Below, in pieces: positions 16,120 to 24,206 of a DNA stretch of 64,000 bases. The stretch covers positions 3,199,001 through 3,263,000 of the forward strand of contig NZ_AP017367.1 in NCBI RefSeq assembly GCF_001548395.1. Direction: 5' to 3'. Below the pieces are notes generated by a model. That model was not told where the DNA came from, did not search any database, and saw nothing but the letters and a program-made list of their open reading frames with translations. The stretch comes from Leptolyngbya sp. O-77 (GTDB taxonomy: Bacteria > Cyanobacteriota > Cyanobacteriia > Elainellales > Elainellaceae). A program made the position numbers and the translations under genes. Numbering within the stretch: position 1 is the stretch's first letter; each line of letters begins with the position of its first letter.

Positions 16120-16881
16120 ATGCTGTATTGGCTGCTGGCGATGCTGGGGCTGAGTTTGTTTGCGCTGGCGATCGCCACTCAGCACGTCAACCTCCCGGTT
16201 CTGCTGCCCAACCTTTTGCTATGGGTTAAAAACCTCGGAACTACAGGCATTCTCGCCTTTATCGTGATTTATAATCTGGCGACGCTGCTGTTCATTCCAG
16301 CATCGCTGCTGACGCTGGGGGGCGGGGCGCTCTACGGCATCCTGTGGGGCACAGTGTATGTGCTGCTTGCCTCAACGCTGGGTGCGGTGTTTGCCTTTTT
16401 GATTGGGCGCTATGTGGCTAGGGGCTGGATCTGTCAGTGGATTCAGGCACATCCCCAGTTCAAAGCAATCGATGCGGCGATCGCCCAAGAAGGGCTGAAG
16501 ATTGTGTTTTTAACGCGCCTCTCGCCTGTGTTTCCGTTTAACTTGCTGAATTATTTGTTCGGAATTACCTGTGTCTCTCTCAAGGATTACGTGATTGGTT
16601 CCCTGGGGATGATTCCAGGAACCTTCCTGTATGTTTATTTTGGATCGTTGATTGGTGATGTTGCAGCGCTGCATATGCCGATCGATATGCCCGAAACCGT
16701 CAGCTTCCCTATGCAAATGCTCCATTGGGCAGTCAAGCTTTTGGGGTTACTGGCGACAATCGGAGTCACCGTTCAAATGACTCGTATTGCTCGGCGATCG
16801 CTCAGCCAAAGCCTGGACTCCAACCCGTCCAACCTTCACAGTCCTGCCTCCAGAGAATCTAGCCATGACTCCATTCATTAG
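16120..16881 (+). CDS. TVP38/TMEM64-family membrane protein, copy 1
   Basis: A 253-residue DedA-related integral membrane protein. It has the family core: LLFIPASLLTLGGGALYGILWG, FLIGRYVARGWI, then LTRLSPVFPFNLLNYLFGIT and the SLKDYVIGSLGMIPGTFLYVY segment. Related DedA/TVP38 proteins act as lipid scramblases or in membrane stress. The ATG at 16120 begins directly with a hydrophobic helix (MLYWLLAMLGLSLFALAIA). Its 3' end overlaps the next gene by 17 bases, so they are translationally coupled. The third gene in the row is a close paralogue. Confidence 0.92.
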   Translation: MLYWLLAMLGLSLFALAIATQHVNLPVLLPNLLLWVKNLGTTGILAFIVIYNLATLLFIPASLLTLGGGALYGILWGTVYVLLASTLGAVFAFLIGRYVARGWICQWIQAHPQFKAIDAAIAQEGLKIVFLTRLSPVFPFNLLNYLFGITCVSLKDYVIGSLGMIPGTFLYVYFGSLIGDVAALHMPIDMPETVSFPMQMLHWAVKLLGLLATIGVTVQMTRIARRSLSQSLDSNPSNLHSPASRESSHDSIH

Positions 16882-18412
16882 CCAGGAACCCGCGCTTCAG
16901 CCGCTGGATGAATATAATCAGTCGCTCCTGTCCTACGTTCATCCGCCCGACTGGGTAAACCCAACGCCCGCTCCCATGTATGACTTGGTGGTGATTGGCG
17001 CGGGAACGGCAGGGCTAGTGGTGGCCGCAGGGGCCGCAGGGCTTGGCCTAGGGCTGAAGGTGGCGCTGATCGAGCGCAGCCTGATGGGGGGAGATTGTTT
17101 GAATGTGGGCTGTGTTCCGTCGAAGTGCATTATCCGTTCTTCGCGGGCGGCGGCTGATATTCGCGATGCCATGTCCTTTGGCGTTCGTCCGCCTGAGCAG
17201 GTTGATGTAGATTTTGCAGCCGTGATGCGGCGAATGCGGAAGATTCGCGCAGGCATCAGCCATCACGACTCGGCGGAGCGCTTTCGCAAGATTGGCATCG
17301 ACGTGTTTTTGGGAAGCGCAGAATTTGTGAATGAGGGGGCGATCGCCGTCAATGGCGCTCAGCTCCGGTTCAAAAAAGCCGTTATTGCGACTGGGGCGCG
17401 GGCCGTTCGTCCCAAAGTGCCGGGACTGGAGGAAGCAGGCTATCTGACAAATGAAACCGTGTTTTCGCTCACCGAGCGACCCAACCGACTGGCAGTAATC
17501 GGCGGCGGGCCGATTGGCTGTGAACTGGCGCAGGCGTTTCACCGACTGGGCAGCCAGGTGACCATTCTGCACAAGAATTCGCACCTGCTCGACCGCGAAG
17601 ATGCGGATGCAGCAGAGATTGTGCAACAGCAGTTTCTTCAAGAAAATATCAATCTGGTGCTGGGTTGCAGACTGGAGCAAGTCGAGCAAACCAGCGCGGG
17701 TAAGGTGATCCAATACAGCCAAAACGGGGCAGTGCATAAGGTTGTGGTGGACGAGATCCTGGTGGGGGCGGGCCGTGCGCCCAACGTAGAAGGGCTAAAC
17801 CTGGAAGGGGTAGGCGTGAAATATGACCCGCGCAAGGGCGTTCAGGTTAACGACTACTTGCAAACTACAAACCCGCGCATCTACGCTGCTGGCGACATCT
17901 GCATGGACTGGAAATTTACCCATGCCGCCGATGCTGCGGCCCGCATTGTCATTAAAAACACGCTGTTTGCTCCCTTTGGGCTGGGGCGCAGCAAGCTCAG
18001 CAGTTTGGTGATGCCCTGGGTCACTTACACTGATCCCGAAATTGCCCACGTTGGGTTGTATGAACAAGAAGCGCAGGCTAGGGGGTTTGATACAAACACC
18101 ATCAAGATTCCCTTTTCTTCGGTCGATCGCGCTCTGGCGGACGGCGAGACGGAGGGCTTTGTGAAAATTATGCACAAGCGCGGGTCGGATCAAATTTTGG
18201 GGGCGACGATTGTGGCGCGTCATGCGGGGGAAATGATTAGTGAAGTGACGCTGGCGATCGCCACCAAGCAGGGACTCAGCGCCCTCTCCGGCGTGATTCA
18301 TCCTTACCCCACGCAGGCTGAAGGCATCAAAAAAGCCGCCGATGCCTATCGCCGCACGTTGCTCACGCCCCGCACGCAGACATTCTTGAAACTGTTGACG
18401 AAGTTTAGCTAG
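16865..18412 (+). CDS. FAD-dependent disulfide oxidoreductase (mercuric reductase/lipoamide dehydrogenase-like)
   Basis: A 515-residue pyridine-nucleotide disulfide oxidoreductase. FAD-binding VVIGAGTAGLVVAAGAAG is near residue 43. The redox disulfide is C78-x4-C83 in GGDCLNVGCVPSK. The NAD(P)H-binding GGGPIGCELAQAF and the second FAD contact RIYAAGDIC follow; the dimerisation domain ends with HPYPTQAEGIKKAAD. It is often annotated as mercuric reductase, but it lacks the N-terminal metal-binding domain and the C-terminal vicinal cysteines needed to bind Hg(II) (it ends LLTKFS), so a true MerA role is unlikely. Between two TVP38 genes, it may act in a membrane redox process. The substrate is unknown. 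Confidence 0.9.
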   Translation: MTPFISQEPALQPLDEYNQSLLSYVHPPDWVNPTPAPMYDLVVIGAGTAGLVVAAGAAGLGLGLKVALIERSLMGGDCLNVGCVPSKCIIRSSRAAADIRDAMSFGVRPPEQVDVDFAAVMRRMRKIRAGISHHDSAERFRKIGIDVFLGSAEFVNEGAIAVNGAQLRFKKAVIATGARAVRPKVPGLEEAGYLTNETVFSLTERPNRLAVIGGGPIGCELAQAFHRLGSQVTILHKNSHLLDREDADAAEIVQQQFLQENINLVLGCRLEQVEQTSAGKVIQYSQNGAVHKVVVDEILVGAGRAPNVEGLNLEGVGVKYDPRKGVQVNDYLQTTNPRIYAAGDICMDWKFTHAADAAARIVIKNTLFAPFGLGRSKLSSLVMPWVTYTDPEIAHVGLYEQEAQARGFDTNTIKIPFSSVDRALADGETEGFVKIMHKRGSDQILGATIVARHAGEMISEVTLAIATKQGLSALSGVIHPYPTQAEGIKKAADAYRRTLLTPRTQTFLKLLTKFS

Positions 18413-18427
18413 GAAAGCATGTCGATT

Positions 18428-18503
18428 TCGGATTTTAGATTGGCGATTTTAGATTGGTAGACCGCTCATCCAAAACCCAAAATCCAAAATCCAAAACCTA
18501 CTC
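18428..18503 (+). repeat. aaaatcc-type short tandem repeats
   Basis: gattttagattggcgattttagattgg, then after a gap the complementary wording ccaaaacccaaaatccaaaatccaaaac. These heptamer-based units match those at 11981, 19453, 24430, 41629 and 41925 and resemble cyanobacterial STRR-type repeats. Opposite halves can pair into a long imperfect hairpin. Confidence 0.7.
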
Positions 18504-18551
18504 CCCGATGCTCCTCTCCTCCACTCGCCTGCTAAGGCAAAAGGACACCCT

Positions 18552-19328
18552 ATGATGGTTTTACGATCAGTCCGACGAAATCGAGCGTTGCAACGGATGG
18601 TTTGGTTTGTCATGAGCGCGATCGCCCCTTTCTTGCTAACGTTCCCGGTGCTGGCTCAGGAGGCTGCAACGTCTGGCGGATTCAACCCTCAAGAGCTGTT
18701 GCGAAACGCTTTGCAGTGGGTTGACGGGCTGGGTGTGGTCGGCGGGCTGGTGTTCATTGGGATCTACATCATCGCGACCGTCGCCTTTTTGCCGGGGTCA
18801 ATTCTGACGCTGGGCGCGGGTGTGGTGTTTGGCGTGCTGTGGGGGTCGGTGTATGTATTCATTGGCGCAACGCTGGGGGCGATCGCCGCCTTTCTGGTGG
18901 GTCGCTATCTGGCAAGGGGCTGGATCAGCCAGAAAATCGCAGGAAATCAGAAATTTGCAGCAATTGATGCTGCCGTTGCCCATGAGGGCTTCAAGATCGT
19001 GCTTTTGACCCGGCTTTCGCCGGTGTTTCCCTTCAATTTGCTGAACTATGCCTTTGGCGTGACGGGGGTTTCACTGCGGGACTACGCGCTTGGGTCGATT
19101 GGAATGATCCCCGGCACAATTATGTATGTCTACCTCGGCTCGCTGGCGGGCGACTTGGCGCGAATTGGTAGCGAAGGACAGCCTACAAATGCGACGGTGC
19201 AGTGGGCAATTCGGATAATTGGCTTTATCGCAACGGCGGCGGTGACGGTATATGTGACCCGCGTCGCCCGCCAAGCCCTAGCCGAAAAGGTGAGCGAACC
19301 CGTGGGCGATCAGGAAGTGCGGCTGTAG
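18552..19328 (+). CDS. TVP38/TMEM64-family membrane protein, copy 2
   Basis: A 258-residue paralogue of the gene at 16120, sharing long matches: FLVGRYLARGWISQKI, LTRLSPVFPFNLLNYAFGVTGVSL and GSIGMIPGTIMYVYLGSLAGD. The N-terminus is longer and basic (MMVLRSVRRNRALQRMVWFV) and reads like an uncleaved signal anchor or signal peptide ending near VLAQEA. AAGGA lies 6 bases before the ATG. It follows the oxidoreductase after 139 bases that contain short tandem repeats, so it may have its own promoter. Confidence 0.92.
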   Translation: MMVLRSVRRNRALQRMVWFVMSAIAPFLLTFPVLAQEAATSGGFNPQELLRNALQWVDGLGVVGGLVFIGIYIIATVAFLPGSILTLGAGVVFGVLWGSVYVFIGATLGAIAAFLVGRYLARGWISQKIAGNQKFAAIDAAVAHEGFKIVLLTRLSPVFPFNLLNYAFGVTGVSLRDYALGSIGMIPGTIMYVYLGSLAGDLARIGSEGQPTNATVQWAIRIIGFIATAAVTVYVTRVARQALAEKVSEPVGDQEVRL

Positions 19329-19578
19329 GCCGAAGCCGTAGCCTATTACGCAGCAGCCTATTACGCAGTCGGGGATTGACCCGTCGTGCGATCGCCCTTT
19401 CGATCTCCCAGAGTCTTTACAGAATTGGGAATGAACAGCCGACACTCACTATCCAAAATCGGCAATCCAATATCCAAAATCGGCAATCCAATATCCAAAA
19501 TCCCTATCCCCTTCTCTGCTGAGAATGATGCAAGATTGTAGGAAAGCAGAAGTGTTGAATGATAGCAAATATGTTTAA
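19329..19578. other. Spacer with 21-bp tandem repeat before the IS element
   Basis: Contains a duplicated cagcctattacgcag segment near 19340-19370 and a 21-bp tandem repeat ccaaaatcggcaatccaatat at 19453-19494, continuing as ccaaaatcc. No gene. Confidence 0.7.
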
Positions 19579-20692
19579 AAAAATAGCCCCTAATCGTGTA
19601 AACTAGAGGCTATAAAAAAGAAAATGATGTTAGTGTTATGATATCAAACTTTCCTGAGATCGTCAAAAAGCATCTGGGCCACCTCGCCACGGATGACTAT
19701 CCGGTTCTCAACAGCTTTCTATTTGTTTCTATTTGGCTCTCCTTGGTTCTCGATCAGAGTCAAAGCAGTATGAGGAGCGTCTTCAAGCGCTTAAATATTC
19801 GTGGCATCAAGGTCAAGATTTCTACTTTTTCTAAAGCCAGCAAGAACCGTGATCCCCAGATACTTTATGATCTTTTTTGGGTATTGAAGCAGGAACTCCA
19901 CAAAAGGCATAAGATTGATGCTGCAAAGCTGACTTTATTTCCGCTGGATTCAACCATTGTTAGTTTGACGAGCAAGTTGCTCTGGGCGCAGGGTATTCAC
20001 CAAGTAAAGCTGTTTAGTGGTTTAGATTTAATGACACATGAGCCGGGGGGTGTTTTCATCCACTTTGGTCAAGGTCATGACAGTAAACATGGGAAGGAAA
20101 CGATCGATGCTGTGCCTGATAATAGTGTCGGGGTCATGGATCGGGGCTTTTTTAGCCTAGCTCGAATTCGCTATTTACTGAATCAAGAGAATCGCTACTT
20201 TATCGTCAGAATCAAGAATAATATTAGTCTCAAGATGCTAGAAAATGGCAACTTCTTGATTGGCACGGGTAAGGAGCAAGTTGAAGCACGGGTTGTCGCC
20301 TTTTGTGATTTAGAATCACAAACAGAATATCGCTTGTCAACGAATCTACCGATAGGGGGAGAAAATACCATTTCCAATGAGGAAATTAGCGAATTTTATC
20401 GTTTGCGTTGGCAGATAGAGTTATTTTGGAAATTTCTGAAGATGCATCTGAAACTAGATCGACTAATTACTAAGAATGTGAGCGGGATTGAGATGCAGAT
20501 TTATGCGTGCTTGGTAGCTTACGTGATTTTGCAATTGGTGACAATTCCGAAAGAATTTGGCAACAAAGTATTAGATAAGCTACGATATTTACAGGCTTTT
20601 ATGTGTGAAAATATCAGTTATGCCCACTGGCTCCAAAAATTAGTATTTTGTTGACAAAACCAGCTTACCACAGGATTAGTGTGTCTATTTTT
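19579..20692 (+). mobile_element. IS4-family insertion sequence
   Basis: An element of about 1.1 kb around one transposase gene. Probable imperfect terminal inverted repeats: the left end begins AAAAATAGCCCCTAATC at 19579, and the right end, read on the minus strand from 20692, begins AAAAATAGACACACTAATC. They share the first 8 bases and CTAATC after a 2-base offset. No target-site duplication could be recognised. It is more A/T-rich than the neighbouring chromosome and marks the left edge of the accessory island. Confidence 0.6.
19638..20654 (+). CDS. IS4-family transposase
   Basis: A 338-residue DDE transposase that appears full length. First catalytic Asp in FPLDSTIVSL, second in VGVMDRGFFSL. 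The catalytic glutamate lies in the IS4 signature Y-x2-R-x3-E-x6-K, seen exactly in YRLRWQIELFWKFLK. All key residues are present and the frame is unbroken, so it could be active. The start ATG is at 19638; a stem-like leader gcccctaatcgtgtaaactagaggc precedes it. It ends KLVFC. Confidence 0.93.
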   Translation: MISNFPEIVKKHLGHLATDDYPVLNSFLFVSIWLSLVLDQSQSSMRSVFKRLNIRGIKVKISTFSKASKNRDPQILYDLFWVLKQELHKRHKIDAAKLTLFPLDSTIVSLTSKLLWAQGIHQVKLFSGLDLMTHEPGGVFIHFGQGHDSKHGKETIDAVPDNSVGVMDRGFFSLARIRYLLNQENRYFIVRIKNNISLKMLENGNFLIGTGKEQVEARVVAFCDLESQTEYRLSTNLPIGGENTISNEEISEFYRLRWQIELFWKFLKMHLKLDRLITKNVSGIEMQIYACLVAYVILQLVTIPKEFGNKVLDKLRYLQAFMCENISYAHWLQKLVFC

Positions 20693-20873
20693 AGAAAAGA
20701 AAATCTTAAGATTCAACACTTTTGGGATTCACCCTATCGTCGAGTGCAATCAACGAACCTATGCAAAGGGAATTTCACTCTCCAAGTCGGCAATGCGTGA
20801 GGTTGAGAATCGGTTAGAGCGGAATCCAGATTTACCCAAATGGGACATCCTGATTCGACCTACTTGTGGGTAG
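20679..20873 (+). pseudogene. Transposase C-terminal scrap
   Basis: A 64-residue frame that begins inside the right end of the IS4 element. Its second half, RTYAKGISLSKSAMREVENR then PDLPKWDILIRP, resembles the end of ISAzo13- or IS630-type transposases (the Y-x-K-G-x-x-x-S-x-x-x-M ... P-x-W-x-Y/I-I pattern). It has no start or catalytic region of its own. Most likely the remnant of an older transposon into which, or next to which, the IS4 element landed. The family call is tentative. Confidence 0.35.
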
Positions 20874-20952
20874 ATTTGTTGCTGGAAATCTCCTAAGGTG
20901 ATAAGCAGCAGTTCATGTAGTAAAATGCAATACTGTTCTCAAGATCGAATAA

Positions 20953-21993
20953 GTGAAACTTATGAATGAGTACAAACGCACACTAGCTGAACTAAGGGAA
21001 AAGGCAACATTATATTGGTCTCAAGATTTACTTGAACAAGCTGGTGAAGCTAGTATTCTTCCCTTGCTTCTCAAAACACAAGATAAGTTTATTAGTGTTC
21101 TAACCTTAGCAGATGGGTCTCCGGACGCTTGGAAGAAATTTATCGACATGTCTGAAGACATGAAAGGCAATATTTTCCTAAAACATTTAATGGTGTTGAG
21201 TGATCTTGGTGGGGAAGCGTTGAATAAATATCCACCTTTGTCAAAATTCTTTCCATCTGGACTCATAGAATATGTTTGGAATGAGCAAAGTTATACCTAT
21301 GAATTTAAGGTTATCTCTGGAAAAGCTTCTCTAAGTAATTCCTCCTTATTAGTAGATGGTAAAAATCTTCTTAAGGGACGTGCGTTAAACGACAAGATGG
21401 AAGATGTTGTAATGTTGTTGTTATATGCTTCTTCTTCAATTAATAACGACTTTCCAGACGATGCCAAAGAAAAATGTTTAATAGGTAGTTTGCTTGGAAA
21501 ATCTGAGGAATTAAAGAAATTCGTTAAACAAAATTATATTAGAGTCAGCCGTCAAATTGGTGGTGCTAACGCCACAAAACTAGGTCAAGTTGCGGAGGAA
21601 TTTGTGTTTAAGATCTTGAGGCGAGAGTTGCCGGATTGGACTTTGAGGAAAAATGGAAAAATTCCTGGAATAAGCCATAGTGATGATGGACGTGAAACTT
21701 CTTTTGACATTGTTGCTACATCTCCAAGTAGCAAATATTTTGCCATTGAGATTAGCTTTCAATTCACAACTAATGGAACAATCGAAAGAAAAGCTCGTGA
21801 AGCAAAAGATCGAGCAGCCATTTTACACAAATCTGACCACTTTGTATGCTACGTCATAGATGGAGCAGGCAATATTAATATTAGGGAAAATGCGGTAAGA
21901 ACAATTTGCCAGTATAGCGATTGTACAGTTGCCTTTTCGGAAGCTGAGATTGTTTTTCTGTCCGAATTTATGAAGGAAAAATCAGGTCAATAG
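20953..21993 (+). CDS. Probable Type II restriction endonuclease
   Basis: A 346-residue protein directly upstream of a DNA methyltransferase. The C-terminal third carries a PD-(D/E)xK-like nuclease core: TSFDIVATSPSSKYFAIEIS, that is Asp, 13 residues, Glu-x-Ser, followed by a basic helix (IERKAREAKDRAAILHK) and a beta strand (HFVCYVIDG). The helix KLGQVAEEFVFKILRRELP just ahead is the usual first helix of this fold. The N-terminal 200 residues are helical and may recognise DNA. Start is GTG 20953 or ATG 20962; neither has a strong ribosome-binding site. It is markedly A/T-rich compared with housekeeping genes here, as expected for transferred DNA. Restriction function is inferred from the pairing. 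Confidence 0.75.
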   Translation: MKLMNEYKRTLAELREKATLYWSQDLLEQAGEASILPLLLKTQDKFISVLTLADGSPDAWKKFIDMSEDMKGNIFLKHLMVLSDLGGEALNKYPPLSKFFPSGLIEYVWNEQSYTYEFKVISGKASLSNSSLLVDGKNLLKGRALNDKMEDVVMLLLYASSSINNDFPDDAKEKCLIGSLLGKSEELKKFVKQNYIRVSRQIGGANATKLGQVAEEFVFKILRRELPDWTLRKNGKIPGISHSDDGRETSFDIVATSPSSKYFAIEISFQFTTNGTIERKAREAKDRAAILHKSDHFVCYVIDGAGNINIRENAVRTICQYSDCTVAFSEAEIVFLSEFMKEKSGQ

Positions 21994-22007
21994 TAAGGGT
22001 GTGAGAA

Positions 22008-23801
22008 ATGGCTCATTGGAGTGACAAAAGTATAAGATTAGACAGAAAAAATTTCACAATCTTGCAGTTGTCAGAATTAGAACACATTGAATTAGATTCA
22101 CCAAATGTTTATCTCTTCCAGCTACTTTTTCCAAAGAGACAAGAAGGTTCAAAATTATCTAAGGAATTTCTATGTAGCTTATCTGAATATTGCTCCAAAT
22201 TAAACGAACAGGCTGTCGTCTGTATATTGACCACTCCACCAGATGCAGCAACAATCTTGCCTTATTTAGAAGGAGCTTTGAAATTTCATCTCTGGATAGC
22301 TGTAAAAGCTAATCCTGAAACTTATAGCTATGAAGAGGGAGCTATCCCTAGAACTCATATTGCGCTCCTTGTTCTGACCCGCTATAGAAAAGCCTTGTAT
22401 CATACAAAAACACGCATTAAGTACACCTACTGTCCTGCTTGTAATAAAACTACTAAAGACTATGGTGGAAAGAAACATACATATCATGAATATGGAACTT
22501 TGATGTCAGATGTTTGGCGGGATATAGAATACAACCCTAATCAAAATGTGAGTATCATTATCGACCGCTTGCGCGATCTTTTTGGGCTTGAACCTCATAA
22601 ATGTCTATATTCAATTGAGTTCCATTGCTATTCAACATTGTTTAAACTTGAAGATGATCAGACCTTAGAAGTGCAGTCTTCTAATCAGCAAATTATTCAT
22701 GAGGAAGAACACCTAAGTAGCCATCTATTTAATGAAGATTGTTTGGAAGCTTTGTCGCGGTTGCCTGAAAACTCAATAGACTTTTGTTTTGCAGATCCTC
22801 CCTATAATTTGAAAAAACAGTACGATCGTTGGAATGATGCCCTAGAATCAATTCAGTACTTTGAATGGTGTGATCGCTGGCTTGCTGAACTATATCGAGT
22901 GCTGAAACCTGGTCATACGCTTGCGGTTCTTAATATTCCGCATTGGGCTGTTCGGCACTATCAGTATTTGGCTTCAAAAATGCAATTTCAGACATGGATC
23001 GTTTGGGAAGCATTAAGTTTTCCTGTAAGAATGATTATGCCTGCCCATTATACTATTCTCTGTTTCTCTAAAGGAAAACCTAGATGCTTACCAGGTTTAG
23101 TAAATCAACAGGGAGAGTTGTTGGAAGAATCTTACTTGAATCCTTTAGACGAACTTTATTGTCTGAGAGCAAGCTGTATCACTAAAAGATTTAAAGGAAA
23201 CATTAACGATCGGAAACAATTAAGCGATCTTTGGCATGACATTCACCGATTAAAGCATAATAGCCATCGTGTCGATCACCCTTGCCAACTGCCTCCAATG
23301 CTTATGCGTCGCTTATTTGCTCTGTTTACTAAGCCAGGTGAAATAGTTCTTGACTGCTTCAATGGTGCTGGAACTTCAACTTTAGTTGCTCACCAAATGC
23401 AGCGTAGGTTTATAGGAGTTGAAATCTCCAATCAATATCATGAAATTGCTTTAAAGAGACATCAACAGCTAGAAGAAGGAATTGACCCATTCGCGAAAGA
23501 CAACAAGACTCCAAAATCAAAAAATAGTCGTGTAGAGCGTTTACCAAAGAAGAAATATCATGTTTCCAAGAAAGCTCTTCAATTAGAAGTCAAACGTATT
23601 ACCAGTTCATTAGGTCATTTACCAACGAGAGATGAAGTAAAGCAATTAAGCCAGTTTCCAATTGAGTATTTTGACGAATACTTCATCAGTTGGGGAGAAG
23701 TTTGCGCTGCGGCTAGGACAACTGGTATGTCCGAACTCCCTGAAGAAATTGCTCAGCCGATAGAACAAATGTCTCTATTTTCTGAAGAGGTTAAACATTG
23801 A
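22008..23801 (+). CDS. Site-specific DNA methyltransferase of the restriction-modification pair
   Basis: A 597-residue amino-methyltransferase (N6-adenine or N4-cytosine). Motif IV is DPPYNL at about residue 262; the SAM-binding motif I, VLDCFNGAGTSTLVAH, follows at about 448. This order (IV before I) is the beta class. Residues 1-230 form an extra domain with CPACNKTTKDYGGKKHTYHE and a weak methyltransferase-like pattern, perhaps a degenerate catalytic half. Residues 525-575 (ALQLEVKRITSSLGHLPTRD then WGEVCAAAR) resemble a homing-endonuclease-associated repeat, a small DNA-binding unit. It starts 14 bases after the nuclease gene and protects the host from it. The target sequence cannot be read. 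Confidence 0.88.
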   Translation: MAHWSDKSIRLDRKNFTILQLSELEHIELDSPNVYLFQLLFPKRQEGSKLSKEFLCSLSEYCSKLNEQAVVCILTTPPDAATILPYLEGALKFHLWIAVKANPETYSYEEGAIPRTHIALLVLTRYRKALYHTKTRIKYTYCPACNKTTKDYGGKKHTYHEYGTLMSDVWRDIEYNPNQNVSIIIDRLRDLFGLEPHKCLYSIEFHCYSTLFKLEDDQTLEVQSSNQQIIHEEEHLSSHLFNEDCLEALSRLPENSIDFCFADPPYNLKKQYDRWNDALESIQYFEWCDRWLAELYRVLKPGHTLAVLNIPHWAVRHYQYLASKMQFQTWIVWEALSFPVRMIMPAHYTILCFSKGKPRCLPGLVNQQGELLEESYLNPLDELYCLRASCITKRFKGNINDRKQLSDLWHDIHRLKHNSHRVDHPCQLPPMLMRRLFALFTKPGEIVLDCFNGAGTSTLVAHQMQRRFIGVEISNQYHEIALKRHQQLEEGIDPFAKDNKTPKSKNSRVERLPKKKYHVSKKALQLEVKRITSSLGHLPTRDEVKQLSQFPIEYFDEYFISWGEVCAAARTTGMSELPEEIAQPIEQMSLFSEEVKH

Positions 23802-23968
23802 AACCATGCGGCATTCAACTCTTCCTTTTACTTTCTGAATAGTTTTTTGTAGCTATAGAAAATTTTGTAGAACTGTCTTAATGAATCAGTTTTGGCACTC
23901 ACTAGAGCCTTGAATGGTGGGGGCAAGAGCTTGTTCTAGGCTAGCTAACTAGTAATTAGACTGATCCC
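23802..23968. other. Spacer between the methyltransferase and the palindromic array
   Basis: About 170 bases, A/T-rich, no gene. Near 23940 the wording ctaggctagctaactagtaattag is full of CTAG tetramers, unusual in bacterial DNA. Confidence 0.4.
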
Positions 23969-24130
23969 GTCTGCCTATCTACCCCGCAGAGGGCAATTAG
24001 GCTGAAATCCGTCTGTCTAAGATCCCAAATTGGGTAGATAGGCTGATTCAGATCTGTCTAAGATCCCAAATTGGGTAGATAGGCAGACGATAATCTGCAT
24101 AATACCCCTGATTCTGGGAATTAGGCAGAC
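23969..24130 (+). repeat. Array of four imperfect palindromes, period 41-42 bp
   Basis: Four related units of 36-38 bases start at 23969, 24011, 24052 and 24093, separated by 4-5 bases. Each opens with (G/A)TCTG, has a CCC...GGG core and closes with TAGGC(A/T)GA, so each can fold into a hairpin. Units 2 and 3 are nearly identical and carry CCCAAATTGGG at the centre. The left arm of unit 1 (CGTCTGCCTATCTACCC, 23968-23984) is also a perfect 17-base inverted match to 24073-24089 in unit 3. The spacers are too short and the units too symmetrical for a CRISPR array. Function unknown: it may be a folded RNA, a protein-binding array or a mobile-element end. Confidence 0.85.
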
Positions 24131-24206
24131 AGCTTCAGTAAATCTTCATATAAAAAGAACAAATGTATCGTGGTAGCTTTCTATACAGATGTTCTGCTGA
24201 AGAAGA

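Noticed and set aside
16865..18412. True mercuric reductase (merA)
   Set aside because: It lacks the C-terminal vicinal cysteines and any metal-binding N-terminal domain; only the general disulfide-reductase motifs are present.
23969..24130. CRISPR array
   Set aside because: Units are imperfect palindromes with 4-5 base spacers, the spacers are not 30-40 bases, and no cas gene is near.
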